Source: Candidatus Bathycorpusculum sp. | Lineage (GTDB): Archaea; Thermoproteota; Bathyarchaeia; Bathyarchaeales; Bathycorpusculaceae | Length of the DNA stretch: 48,449 nucleotides | Assembly (NCBI GenBank): GCA_009781395.1 | Contig: WQYG01000005.1 | Location: forward strand, 1 to 48,449 | Direction of reading: 5' to 3' | In this document: positions 9,258 through 17,700 of the stretch, one piece after another | Layout: the number at the start of each line of letters is the position of its first letter | Numbering within the stretch: the stretch's first letter is position 1 | Notes under the pieces: model-generated | The model's database searches: none | What the model was told of the DNA's origin: nothing | The model's input: the letters and a program-made list of their open reading frames with translations, nothing else | Program-made: the position numbers and the translations under genes

Positions 9258-9283
9258 CTCTCGAATGGAAACCAAGGGGTGTG
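9258..9283 (+). promoter_or_regulatory. ORB2, Orc1/Cdc6 binding site
   Basis: The plus strand reads TCGAATGGAAACCAAGGGGT then GTG. The right half and G-string are intact, while the left half of the dyad is degenerate (TCGAAT instead of TCCAGT). It is inverted relative to ORB1 across the AT-rich element. Confidence 0.8.
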
Positions 9284-9402
9284 CCTATAAAACGTTAAGA
9301 ACCATTTTAACAGCCTTATTTTTCTTGGGAATAACCCTTCTTTTTTCACTGACCCTTCTCTGTTGATGAACTGCTTTGAAAATATGAAAATACACATTGA
9401 CA

Positions 9403-9431
9403 CTTCACAAAACTGTGAAGTTCATGTGAAG
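9403..9431. repeat. Palindromic CTTCACA/TGTGAAG cluster inside oriC
   Basis: CTTCACAAAACTGTGAAG (9403-9420) is a perfect 7-bp inverted repeat, followed by a third half-site TGTGAAG at 9425-9431. It lies between ORB2 and ORB3 and about 300 bases upstream of the winged-helix gene. The TGTGA core is shared with the TGTGAT repeats at 11.07-12.36 kb, but the spacing differs, so a common binding protein is only a possibility. Confidence 0.6.
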
Positions 9432-9504
9432 TGCTAATGAAATCTCTTTAGTTTGAGCTCTATTTTCATTAAAGCTTAAGATTTTATGATGATTTTTGTG
9501 AATA

Positions 9505-9536
9505 ACACACCCCTGCATTTCTACTGGAAAATGTGG
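9505..9536 (-). promoter_or_regulatory. ORB3, Orc1/Cdc6 binding site
   Basis: The minus strand reads TTCCAGTAGAAATGCAGGGG then TGTGT. The core has one change from TCCAGTGGAAA, and the G-string and GTGTGT tail match ORB1. Confidence 0.82.
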
Positions 9537-9725
9537 ATTAACGGTGAAATATTTTTGTTTTTATTTTTTATTTAATTGTGAAGCTTGTAAAAGCATAATC
9601 AATGAAATTTTTGACTAAAAATCAATTTAAAGCATGTTTTAGGCTTTTTCACATTACATACTTTCACCATAACAGCTATAAGCTCTGAAGTCATAGAGTT
9701 GTGAACAAACACCTAGGTAAAAGAT

Positions 9726-10166
9726 ATGCCTGCAAACAAAATGCGCGTGGAGATATATGATAACGAAGGCAACAAATATACTGTTGCATTCGACGGTCAA
9801 ATTACACGCGATAAAACTTTACGTATCTTAGATATTGCAGAATTACTAGGTGGTATGTCTAACGAAAGACAATCAACAATAACTTCAAACAATCCTCTTC
9901 CAAATATAACTTCGCGATTTGAAAAAGTTCAAAAAGTTATTCAGAAAAGTTTTCCATTAGTTTGGTTTGTATCTAAAGATGTACAAGCAATTTATGAACA
10001 AGACCTTAAGGAACCAATCAGTTTAAGCACGGTTTCAACATATTTATCAAGAATGACAAACAAGGGCTTACTTATACGAACAGGTACTGGAAACAGTGTC
10101 AAGTACAAAATAACACCAAACTTACCACAAACAAAAATCAAACAACAAATTGAAAATAACTATTAA
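9726..10166 (+). CDS. Origin-adjacent winged-helix protein
   Basis: This 146-residue protein has a short beta-rich N-terminal part (VEIYDNEGNKYTVAFDG, residues 8-24). A helical stretch ILDIAELLGGM follows, then a winged-helix domain at about residues 62-135 (SLSTVSTYLSRMTNKGLLIRTGTGNSVKYKI, with recognition helix and wing visible). No enzymatic motif is seen. The gene reads away from oriC and its start lies about 190 bases from ORB3, so origin firing and its promoter share DNA. It could be a transcription factor or an accessory initiator in the spirit of crenarchaeal WhiP, but sequence alone does not show that. The family is not recognised beyond the fold. Confidence 0.8.
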   Translation: MPANKMRVEIYDNEGNKYTVAFDGQITRDKTLRILDIAELLGGMSNERQSTITSNNPLPNITSRFEKVQKVIQKSFPLVWFVSKDVQAIYEQDLKEPISLSTVSTYLSRMTNKGLLIRTGTGNSVKYKITPNLPQTKIKQQIENNY

Positions 10167-10235
10167 CTATTTGTTCCCTTCACAGGGGCATGTTAATTTT
10201 GTTTCACAACTTAAATGATGAGCCATATACTTTTA

Positions 10236-11054
10236 TTATATTTCGTGTGTACTGATTTTCTCCTCTTTTTTCAAAAATTTTTCCATTTCCTTTTTAACAC
10301 TATACTTAAAAGGAATTTTTCCCATTTCCCTTTCAAGATATCCCCCTTCATAGAGTTTTTTCATTAACCGTGCTGTATGCTCTCTACTAAGTTCAACACG
10401 TTCTTTAATTTCAGGAGCAGTCTTTGCTCCTTCAGAAGATAACATTTCCAATACTATTATCTCAGTATTAGTTAATGAAGCTAAGGCTTTATCTCGTTTG
10501 ATAGGTACGACTGGAATTACTTGTTCGACCTTAAAATCATTAGGTGCTAACAAGATTTTTTCTATTTGTTCCTCAAATATAACGATTTTGTTTTTGAATA
10601 ATTCGTGGTTTGTTTCAATATCTTTTATTTTTACATCTAAGCCTGACAAGTTACTGATGTTTTGTGTCAAACTGTTAAGTTGATTTATTTGTGTCTCAAG
10701 TAAACTCTTTTGGTTTTCAATAATATTTCTTTGATCTTCCAAGTTTTTTTTCTGATCTTCAAGATTGCCAAGTTGGTTCTCTACAGGTGAAATTCTTTTT
10801 TCAATATTGTCTATTTTTCTTAGCCCAGTATCGGATTTTGCTAGACTTCCTTCAACTTTAAACGCTATTTGCTCAAGCCTTTCCGACTCACGTTTAAGCT
10901 CACGATTGAAACTTAGTACAATATCTTCAATAGCGTCATGGGCTTTTTCATACTCTTTTTGAGCCTGACGTATTCTGCCATAATAACCAGTTGACGCAAC
11001 AACTATTGCTGCTAATAATATACTCATTAATGTTGGTAATATAATTTCACTCAA
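10236..11054 (-). CDS. Membrane-anchored coiled-coil protein with C-terminal winged helix
   Basis: This 272-residue protein has an N-terminal hydrophobic segment (about residues 4-24, ILPTLMSILLAAIVVASTGY). A long coiled coil follows (about 30-165), rich in Glu, Lys, Gln, Asn and Leu and including a near-repetitive stretch of NLEDQKK / NLEDQRN / IIENQKS units. The C-terminus (about 190-268) is a winged helix (LTNTEIIVLEMLSSEGAKTAPEIK...SREHTARLMKKLYEGGYLERE). The architecture is a membrane-tethered, probably oligomeric, DNA-binding protein. Its start faces an intergenic array of TGTGAT/ATCACA half-sites, suggesting autoregulation or a DNA-anchoring site. It converges with the 9726-10166 gene. 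Function is unknown. Confidence 0.78.
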   Translation of the reverse strand: MSEIILPTLMSILLAAIVVASTGYYGRIRQAQKEYEKAHDAIEDIVLSFNRELKRESERLEQIAFKVEGSLAKSDTGLRKIDNIEKRISPVENQLGNLEDQKKNLEDQRNIIENQKSLLETQINQLNSLTQNISNLSGLDVKIKDIETNHELFKNKIVIFEEQIEKILLAPNDFKVEQVIPVVPIKRDKALASLTNTEIIVLEMLSSEGAKTAPEIKERVELSREHTARLMKKLYEGGYLEREMGKIPFKYSVKKEMEKFLKKEEKISTHEI

Positions 11055-11066
11055 GTTTCCACCTCA

Positions 11067-11188
11067 TGTGATGTAGATGTGATTTTTCTATGATTTAGCG
11101 TGTTGCATCACACATCACAGTTCTGTATGTGCCTTTTAAGCCTTGTGGTAATTCCCATGTAATGCAATATATGACATCACACATCACA
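11067..11188. repeat. TGTGAT half-site array upstream of the coiled-coil wHTH gene
   Basis: Half-sites occur as tandem pairs: TGTGAT at 11067-11072 and 11078-11083 (11-bp spacing), ATCACA at 11107-11112 and 11114-11119 (7-bp), and ATCACA at 11176-11181 and 11183-11188 (7-bp). All six sit within 135 bases of the start codon at 11054, where an operator for that gene would be expected. The first pair is in the opposite orientation to the other two. Confidence 0.7.
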
Positions 11189-11336
11189 CGAATCACGTTA
11201 TTTCGTTGATTTTCACATTTTCCATAAGTTCGAAAACAAGCTCATTTTATCTCTTATTTTATAATTGCTTCTTATTTTATCTTGGTTGAATATTGTTGTT
11301 AACTTGTGAAAAAGAAGTCAAAATTAGCCTTTTTTC

Positions 11337-11356
11337 TGTGATTTGTGATGTCACAA
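11337..11356. repeat. 14-bp palindrome TTGTGATGTCACAA with an extra half-site
   Basis: The perfect palindrome TTGTGATGTCACAA occupies 11343-11356, preceded by another TGTGAT at 11337-11342. It overlaps the stop codon of the 11351-11830 gene. An identical 14-mer occurs at 12223-12236 on the other side of that gene. Confidence 0.75.
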
Positions 11357-11830
11357 AGGCTGATTTGATGGGCTAGAGAGGCGTTTTAAGCTTGTTTCTA
11401 TCTCTTCTCTGATGATTTCTATCATTTTTACGTGATTTTCTATCTCTTCTTGCTTTCCGGGTATGTCTTGATGAGCCTCCACATAATCTCTTAGTTTATT
11501 CGCTATTTCGAGGTATGGGTCTAAAGTTGAGCTTTCAAACACACCTAAATAACCTAAAAGTAGTACAGTGTAAATGGATTTTATTACATTTTCTTTGGAC
11601 TGTGCTAATGTCCTGTTAAATGAACCTCGACTTATTTTAGCCTTTGTTAATCGTAATTTGGCTTTTTCGTCGTACTTTAGTTGTTTGCCTGATATATTTT
11701 CAGCTAATATGTCAATTAACAATGTTTCGAGTTGTATTCTTGTTAATTGACTGTTTTTTGCCAATATTTTAACAATGGGGTCATTTAAAACCCCATTTAA
11801 CCATGTTGTTGTGCTGTCTTTTAGCTTCAA
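11351..11830 (-). CDS. Small helical protein with helix-turn-helix-like segment, flanked by palindromes
   Basis: This 159-residue protein is mostly helical. Residues about 55-100 (KAKLRLTKAKISRGSFNRTLAQSKENVIKSIYTVLLLGYLG) have the look of a DNA-binding helix-turn-helix followed by a hydrophobic helix. The C-terminal third (about 105-155) is charged and could form a coiled coil. I do not recognise a named family. It lies alone on the minus strand, bracketed by two identical TTGTGATGTCACAA palindromes, one overlapping its stop codon and one about 390 bases upstream of its start. It shares strand and repeat family with the membrane-anchored winged-helix gene downstream, which suggests they work together. 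Confidence 0.72.
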   Translation of the reverse strand: MKLKDSTTTWLNGVLNDPIVKILAKNSQLTRIQLETLLIDILAENISGKQLKYDEKAKLRLTKAKISRGSFNRTLAQSKENVIKSIYTVLLLGYLGVFESSTLDPYLEIANKLRDYVEAHQDIPGKQEEIENHVKMIEIIREEIETSLKRLSSPSNQPL

Positions 11831-12222
11831 AACTTATGTCTCCTTTGTTATGTTAAATGGATACAACTTTGTATACTATCGACACTTTTATAGCTTACTA
11901 CCCCTAAAATAACCTTTTTCAAACAACTAAAACAGAATAAATTGCGGTTATTATGTGATAATATTGAATTATTGAGTTCATCGTGATATTTCCAATAAAA
12001 ATCACGCCTAAAACAATATTTAAAGGACACTCTGCCGTTATGTATTTAACTTACTATAGTGACTTTTCATCTTTTTCTAAACTTTTATGCTAATTCCTAA
12101 TTCCCACTCTAACGCTTCTTTGCTTGTTTAATGTTTATTTTTTCAGCCAAAACACTTTTTCTTTCTCATCAGCATTACAATTTTTCTTACTAAGCCACAT
12201 ATAAATAACCACATTGACATAG

Positions 12223-12357
12223 TTGTGATGTCACAAAACATGTATAATCCACGCTAAATCACGTGTGTTTCCCATGAAAAAGCATGATGTCACAGATTGT
12301 GATGAGCTCGTAACGTAAATGTGATAAACTTGTGATTTGTGATTATCACGATCACAA
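12223..12357. repeat. Second TGTGAT/ATCACA palindrome cluster
   Basis: The cluster starts with a perfect TTGTGATGTCACAA (12223-12236). It continues with ATGATGTCACA (12285-12295), TTGTGATG (12298-12305) and TGTGAT (12320-12325), then a compound site at 12330-12357 made of two direct TTGTGAT units followed by inverted TATCACG and ATCACAA. It lies in the roughly 700-base non-coding gap 11831-12527, upstream of the 11351-11830 gene. Nothing else convincing is seen in this gap. Confidence 0.75.
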
Positions 12358-12527
12358 TTACAAAAATTTAAATTTAAAGTCGTAGCTGTTTTCTGAAAAC
12401 TACCAAAAGGTCGTCTTAAATCTCTAAATATGACAATGAAGGTTTCAGTAGCTCTTAAATCATGAAATGGCTACCACAGATGAAACTTTCGTCATATTTT
12501 ACCTTGTCTAAAACATTTTCTGTGGGC

Positions 12528-12767
12528 TTAAGCAGTTTCCATCCAAATCACAAACCTTCTTAAATTCCAAAGATTGACATAATCAGAAAAGATTATCCAA
12601 GTCTGAACCTTGTTTTTGGCTTTAGGTGTTATTTCTTCGTGTTTTTGCAGATTTACCTGTTTGTTTTCACGGATGCAATTAATTTGAACAAGAGCCAGTT
12701 TGGTGTTGTCTTTCATGTCTCCATTTTCTTTAACAATCTTGACTTGGAGACCTGAAATCATTTCCAA
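12528..12767 (-). pseudogene. Remnant of a nitrilase-family amidase next to nadE
   Basis: A 79-codon frame begins six bases after the nadE stop on the same strand. Residues 23-50 (TKLALVQINC followed by NLQKHEEITPKAK) match the N-terminal strand and helix of carbon-nitrogen hydrolases, which start with LAxxQ and a helix ending near the catalytic Glu. Beyond that the expected FPE Glu motif is replaced by WIIFSDYVNLWNL, and the frame stops at 12528. The Lys and Cys motifs are absent. Glutaminase domains of this family supply ammonia to NAD synthetase, which fits the position. It is probably a decayed gene; a short real protein is possible. Confidence 0.55.
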
Positions 12768-12772
12768 CGGTT

Positions 12773-13573
12773 CTAAACCCCAAGTTTAACTGTTATGGGT
12801 AGTTGTCGTTTATGTTCATTATATAGTAAACGGTTCTTAACTGCTTCAATAGTTCTATGTTCCACGTTTAGTTGACTTGCAATTTCATCTGTTGGCATGA
12901 ATTTTTCAAGCCCATAGAGGATGAGATCTAAGGTTTCATATTTTATTCCAAGTTCTCCTTCAGCTGATTGATTAGGCCAAAGTGCTGGTGTGGCTGGTTT
13001 TAATGCGATTGTTTCTGTGATTCCAAGTGTAATTGCAAGTTTACGTACTTGTGTTTTGTAGAGATCTTTTATGGGTGACATGTCTGCTGCGCCGTCTCCC
13101 CATTTTGTGAAATAGCCCATTAGAGTTTCTGATTTGTTAGAACTTCCACAAACAATTTTGTTAAGCTTATTTGCGTAATAATAAAGAACAATCATTCGGG
13201 TTCTTGCTTTGATATTTCCTTTACAGATTTGATTTTTTTGGTCGTATATGGGTATTGTATTGTAGAGCTCTTTAAGGGCATGTGTCATGTCAACTGTTTG
13301 GGTCTCAATGTTAAACTGTTTAGTAATAGTCTCTGCATCGTCAATGTCTTTTTGGGTTTTTGTTTCCTCTTCAGGTAAAACTAGCGCTAGAACATTTTTG
13401 CTTCCTAATGCTTTACTGCATAGTGCTGCAATAGTTGCGCTGTCAACTCCGCCCGAAAGCCCAAGTACAACACCTTTAGCTTGACTATTGGTTACGTATT
13501 CTTTGATAAAACGGATAATTCTTGTTTCTATTTTGGGAAAATCCAAGTTTAATACGGAAGGTGTTAACTTCAC
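12773..13573 (-). CDS. nadE: NAD+ synthetase
   Basis: This 266-residue enzyme adenylates and amidates nicotinic acid adenine dinucleotide to make NAD+. The PP-loop SGGVDS lies at residues 40-45. The downstream motifs KARTRM, GSSNKSE and GDGAADMSPIKDLYKTQVR are those of the family, and the length is that of the single-domain form. Such forms use free ammonia or ammonia from a separate glutaminase. The adjoining nitrilase-like remnant suggests a glutaminase was once encoded beside it. The gene is divergent from elf1, sharing a short promoter region. Confidence 0.93.
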   Translation of the reverse strand: MKLTPSVLNLDFPKIETRIIRFIKEYVTNSQAKGVVLGLSGGVDSATIAALCSKALGSKNVLALVLPEEETKTQKDIDDAETITKQFNIETQTVDMTHALKELYNTIPIYDQKNQICKGNIKARTRMIVLYYYANKLNKIVCGSSNKSETLMGYFTKWGDGAADMSPIKDLYKTQVRKLAITLGITETIALKPATPALWPNQSAEGELGIKYETLDLILYGLEKFMPTDEIASQLNVEHRTIEAVKNRLLYNEHKRQLPITVKLGV

Positions 13574-13608
13574 GGTTTGTACACGTCTTTATTCTTCTGG
13601 TTGGTAGG

Positions 13609-13642
13609 CAAGTATTTAAAGACAAGCATAAATATTAAAGGA
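13609..13642. promoter_or_regulatory. Divergent promoter region of nadE and elf1
   Basis: The 97-base gap between nadE (start 13573) and elf1 (start 13671) holds two TATA-like sequences: TATTTAAAG at 13613-13621 and AAATATTAAAGG near 13630-13641. Either could serve elf1, and the reverse strand could serve nadE. Confidence 0.35.
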
Positions 13643-13670
13643 ACATACTATTATCAATGAAGGTTGTTTC

Positions 13671-13940
13671 ATGGGTCGCAGAAGGAAAAAAACTGTTCAT
13701 ATTCCAAAAAAACGTTTGCCTAAATTCTTCTCGTGCCCTACATGTGGAAAAGAAACAGTGCTTGTTGAAATAAATCGAGAAGAAGGTGGAGGGCACGCAG
13801 TTACTCAATGCAGTAGTTGTGGCCTTGTAAAAGAGTTTCAAGTAAAACCAGCACAAAGTGAAGTTGATGTTTACTGTATGTTAACTGACCATGTGTATAG
13901 TGCATTAAAACGTACATCTCTAACTAAACTAAAAGAGTAA
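13671..13940 (+). CDS. Transcription elongation factor Elf1
   Basis: This 89-residue protein has the Elf1 signature. A basic N-terminus (MGRRRKKT...PKKRLPKFF) precedes a four-cysteine zinc ribbon, CPTCGKE (from C24) and CSSCGLV (from about C49). Elf1 associates with RNA polymerase during elongation and is found in eukaryotes and several TACK and Asgard archaea, but not in most Euryarchaeota. Its presence is one of the reasons to place the organism in TACK. It is the first gene of an apparent operon with GGGP synthase, 16 bases downstream. Confidence 0.88.
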   Translation: MGRRRKKTVHIPKKRLPKFFSCPTCGKETVLVEINREEGGGHAVTQCSSCGLVKEFQVKPAQSEVDVYCMLTDHVYSALKRTSLTKLKE

Positions 13941-13956
13941 TTTGAGAGAATAACTA

Positions 13957-14721
13957 ATGCTTGGACGAGTAGAAAAATATCTTTTTGAAAAAATTGCGAT
14001 TGAAAAAACAATTCATATGACCCTTATTGACCCTGAAAAAATTACTTCTACTCAAGCTTCCGTCGTGGCAGAAAACTCTAAACATAGTGGAACCGCAGCC
14101 ATAATGATCGGAGGTTCAACATTTTCTTCGCAGGCTCATCTAGATACAGTGATTCAAACAATTAAGAAAACTGTTGATTTGCCCATTATACTTTTTCCAA
14201 ATAACGAGAACGGTATCAGCAGATACTCCGATGCAATATGGTTTATGTCTCTCTTAAACTCTGTAGATCCATACTACCTAGTCGGTGCCCAAATCCTAGG
14301 TGCCCCTTTAATTAAAAAATTCAATATCGAACCACTTCCTATGGGGTACATAATTGTTGGACAAGGAGGAACCGCAGGCGTTGTCGGCAAAGCAAACACC
14401 ATACCATACGACAAACCTGAGTTGGCAGCTGCACACGCTTTAGCGGGACAATACTTTGGTATGCGGTTTATTTATCTTGAAGGTGGCTCTGGAGTAGCGA
14501 ACCCTGTTCCACCCGATATGATCAGAACTGTTAAAAAATGTCTTGATATTCCTTTGATTGTTGGAGGCGGTATTCGAACTCGTGAACAAGCAACGGCAGC
14601 CGCACAAGCAGGTGCAGATGTTATCGTAACAGGAAATCTTATTGAAACCACCGATAACAAACAACGCATATCTGAGATTATTGAAGGCCTTAAACAAAAA
14701 ACCCTGACTAATAATTCTTGA
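13957..14721 (+). CDS. Geranylgeranylglyceryl phosphate synthase
   Basis: This 254-residue TIM-barrel enzyme of the PcrB/GGGPS family makes the first ether bond of archaeal lipids, from sn-glycerol-1-phosphate and geranylgeranyl diphosphate. Visible motifs are LIDPEK near residue 24, MIGGS, LFPNN (pyrophosphate side), a Tyr-rich stretch with YLEGGSG near 170, VGGGIRT near 200 and ADVIVTGN near 225. The phosphate-binding GG and GN motifs are intact. It is cotranscribed with elf1 and followed by a T-run. Confidence 0.94.
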   Translation: MLGRVEKYLFEKIAIEKTIHMTLIDPEKITSTQASVVAENSKHSGTAAIMIGGSTFSSQAHLDTVIQTIKKTVDLPIILFPNNENGISRYSDAIWFMSLLNSVDPYYLVGAQILGAPLIKKFNIEPLPMGYIIVGQGGTAGVVGKANTIPYDKPELAAAHALAGQYFGMRFIYLEGGSGVANPVPPDMIRTVKKCLDIPLIVGGGIRTREQATAAAQAGADVIVTGNLIETTDNKQRISEIIEGLKQKTLTNNS

Positions 14722-14740
14722 GTTTTATTTTTTTTTAGAA
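14722..14740 (+). terminator. T-rich terminator after GGGP synthase
   Basis: The sequence directly after the stop codon contains TTTTATTTTTTTTTAG, an oligo-T tract of the kind that terminates archaeal RNA polymerase. DP2 starts about 55 bases later. Confidence 0.5.
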
Positions 14741-14793
14741 AAATCAAAATACCTTTATTGTTAACTTTTATTATTTCTTAGAAGGGTGTTTAC

Positions 14794-17700
14794 TTGAGCA
14801 GTAATTTAAGTCAAAGTTACCAAGATTACGTTGATGAACTGAAACAACAGTTAAAAGAGTTATACACAGTCAGTGATAGTGCCAGAGCCAAAGGCTTAGA
14901 CCCTGCTTTAAAAACTGAATGCATTGAAGCTCAAGACATTGCTGACTTGGTTGAGGGTCTTGTTGGACCAAAAGGTGTTGCTTTAAGTATCCGTAGATTA
15001 AGTAGTCAAATGCCTCGTGAAGAAGTTGCTTTCAAAGTTGCGCAGGAAATTGCTCAAGGCAAATTTATAACCCCTGAGGAAGAACAAGCCCCTGATGCGC
15101 TAGCTGAACAGGCTATTAGGACTGCGCTTGCAATTTTTACTGAAGGTTTAACTGCTGCTCCTATTCAGGGTATTGCTCAAGTTAAAATAAAAAAAAATGT
15201 TGATCAATCTCGTTACCTAGCTATATATTTTGCTGGTCCGATTCGTTCAGCAGGTGGCACTGACCAGGCTTTAACGCTAGTTGTGGGTGACTATGTACGT
15301 CGAGAATTAGGGTTAGATGCATACAAGCCTACTGAAGATGAGATTTCCCGTTTCATTGAAGAATTGCGACTCTATGAACGTTCTGTAGGGCGTTTCCAAT
15401 ACCACATTCCAGACGAAGAACTACATAAAGCTCTAAATCTTGTTCCTGTAGAATGTACGGGCACTGAATCAGACCCTGTTGAAGTTTCCTCATATCGTAA
15501 TCTGGAACGTGTGGAAACCAATCGTGTTCGAGGTGGTGCATTAAGAGTCATTAATGACGGTATTGTTGGTCGTGCGCAAAAAGTATTTGTAATAATTGAT
15601 AAGATAGGTTTTCAAGGTTGGACTTGGTTACAAACTTTCAAAAAAAAATCTGAGAAAAAAACTGGCGGTTTCATGGACGATGTTATCGCTGGAAGACCCA
15701 TCTTTGCTTTTCCATCAGCTCGAGGAGGTTTTCGGCTTAGGTATGGGCGCTCACGTAATACTGGTCTTTCAGCAGTTGGCATTCATCCCGCTACGATGCT
15801 TGTAGTTGAAGGCTTTCTGGCAGCGGGTACACAGATGCGTTTGGAACTACCTGGTAAAGGCGGGGTTACTCTACCTGTCGATAGCCTCGAAGAACCAATT
15901 GTTTTGCTTAAAGATAATTCTGTTGTACGGGTATCACTTGAAAATTTTTCTAAAGTTAAGGGTAAAATTCAAAAAATACTCTTTCTTGGTGATATACTGA
16001 TTGATTTTGGTGATTTTCTCTACTGCAACAAGTCCCTATTGCCTTCTGGTTACGTGGAAGAATGGTGGGTTAAAGATCTAAAAGATGCGATTGCAGCAAA
16101 ATTTGATGGTGATAGTCAGAAAGCATCTGACGCCTGTTGTCTTTCAATACAACAGCTTGAATCTTTTCTTGTTGACCCTTTCAAAAATAAACCTACAGTT
16201 AAACAAGCTTCTGCTCTTAGCAAAAACTTGAATATACCCTTATCACCCAATTGTACTCTCTTTTGGTCCAGTCTTTCCACCCCTCAAGAAGTTGATTGTC
16301 TGAGAAGCTGGTTACTCGCTTCTGACATGTCCTCTAATGATGGGATTCTATGTAATATAACTGGAGTCGCTAATGACGAAGTTGTAAAGTTGCTTAGAAA
16401 AATTTTGTTACCTCATCGAATTATTGAGGATAAAGTTGTGATTGAGGGTGAAGATGCTGCCGTTTTTGGTTTTTCACTTGGTTATGGCCTGCCTAATTTA
16501 CAGGAATCGGTACAAGTTGATACCGCATTGGATTTGTTGGTTGCTCTTAGTGGTGTGCAGATTAGAGATAAAGCTCCAAGTTATGTAGGTGGTCGTATGG
16601 GTAGGCCTGAAAAAGCTAAACATCGTGAAATGCGGCCACTGGTTCATGTGTTGTTTCCTGTAGGTTTAGCTGGAGGGGTTCATAGAGATTTTGTTGAGGC
16701 TGGTAAAAAAGGTTCTACCTTTGTTGAAATAGCCAAGCGTAAATGCCCGCAATGTAGCGTTTATACGTTAAAAGTTCAATGTTCCACGTGTGGCTGTGGT
16801 ACAGTTGCAGAAAACTCGTGTCCTCGTTGTGGTAAAACTCTGAAAGGTAACTATTGTGGCGCTTGTAAATCGAAATCAGTTTTGTATTCTAGGCAGTCTG
16901 TTAATTTTAAGGAAATGATTGAATCCGCTTGTTCTTCTTTAGGTGTTTCTGCTCCAAAGATTCTGCGTGGAGTTAAAGGATTGACTAATGAAGATAAGAT
17001 GCCTGAATTTCTCGAGAAAGGTATTCTGCGTGCTAAACATAACGTGTCCACCTATAAGGATGGCACGATTCGTTTTGATGGTACCAACGCTCCTCTGACA
17101 CACATAACACCCGTTGAAGTAGGTGTTTCAGTTGAGAAACTACGTTTACTTGGTTATACATGTGATATTTACGGAAAAGAATTAACTAACTCTAATCAGA
17201 TTCTGGAGTTAAAACTTCAAGACGTGGTTATTCCCTGGAAAGCTGGTGAATATTTTATCCAGATAGCAAATTTCATTGACGACTTGCTTGAACGCGTTTA
17301 TAAGTTACCGCGTTTTTATAGTATTGGAAAGACCGAGGATCTTGTAGGGCAGTTGATTTTTGGTTTAGCTCCGCATACTTGTGCCTGTATTCTTGGGCGT
17401 GTGATTGGCTATACTGACCGTAACCTAGTTTATGCTCATCCCATATGGCACTCCGCTAAACGCCGAGATTGTGATGGTGATGAGGATGCTATCATGTTGG
17501 CTCTTGATACTCTGATTAATTTTTCAAGGCAGTATTTGCCCGCTCAGATTGGTGGAATTATGGATGCCCCCATTTTGATGATTCCTTTTGTTAATACTAA
17601 AGAAGTTCAGCGTCAAGCTCATGATTTTGATGTTAGTGCGTCTTACCCTGTAGAGTTTTACCAAAAATCTTGGCAAAAAGTTGAAGCTAGACAAATAAGT

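Larger units (their letters stand above)
8937..9725. other. oriC: Chromosomal replication origin (oriC)
   Basis: This 789-base gap lies between cdc6 and a winged-helix gene. It holds three origin-recognition-box matches at 9073-9103 (minus), 9258-9283 (plus) and 9505-9536 (minus). Each has a TCCAGTGGAAA-like core (partly degenerate in the second and third) and a G-string ending GGGGTGTG. Between the first two, 9104-9240 is almost pure A/T (for example TTAATTATTAATAATATATA) and is the likely unwinding element. The first two boxes are inverted around it with their G-strings outward. A palindromic cluster at 9403-9431 lies between boxes two and three. Confidence 0.88.

Noticed and set aside
11848-12030. 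60-codon minus-strand frame in the palindrome region
   Set aside because: Composition is unlike local proteins, with no ribosome-binding site and no recognisable domain.
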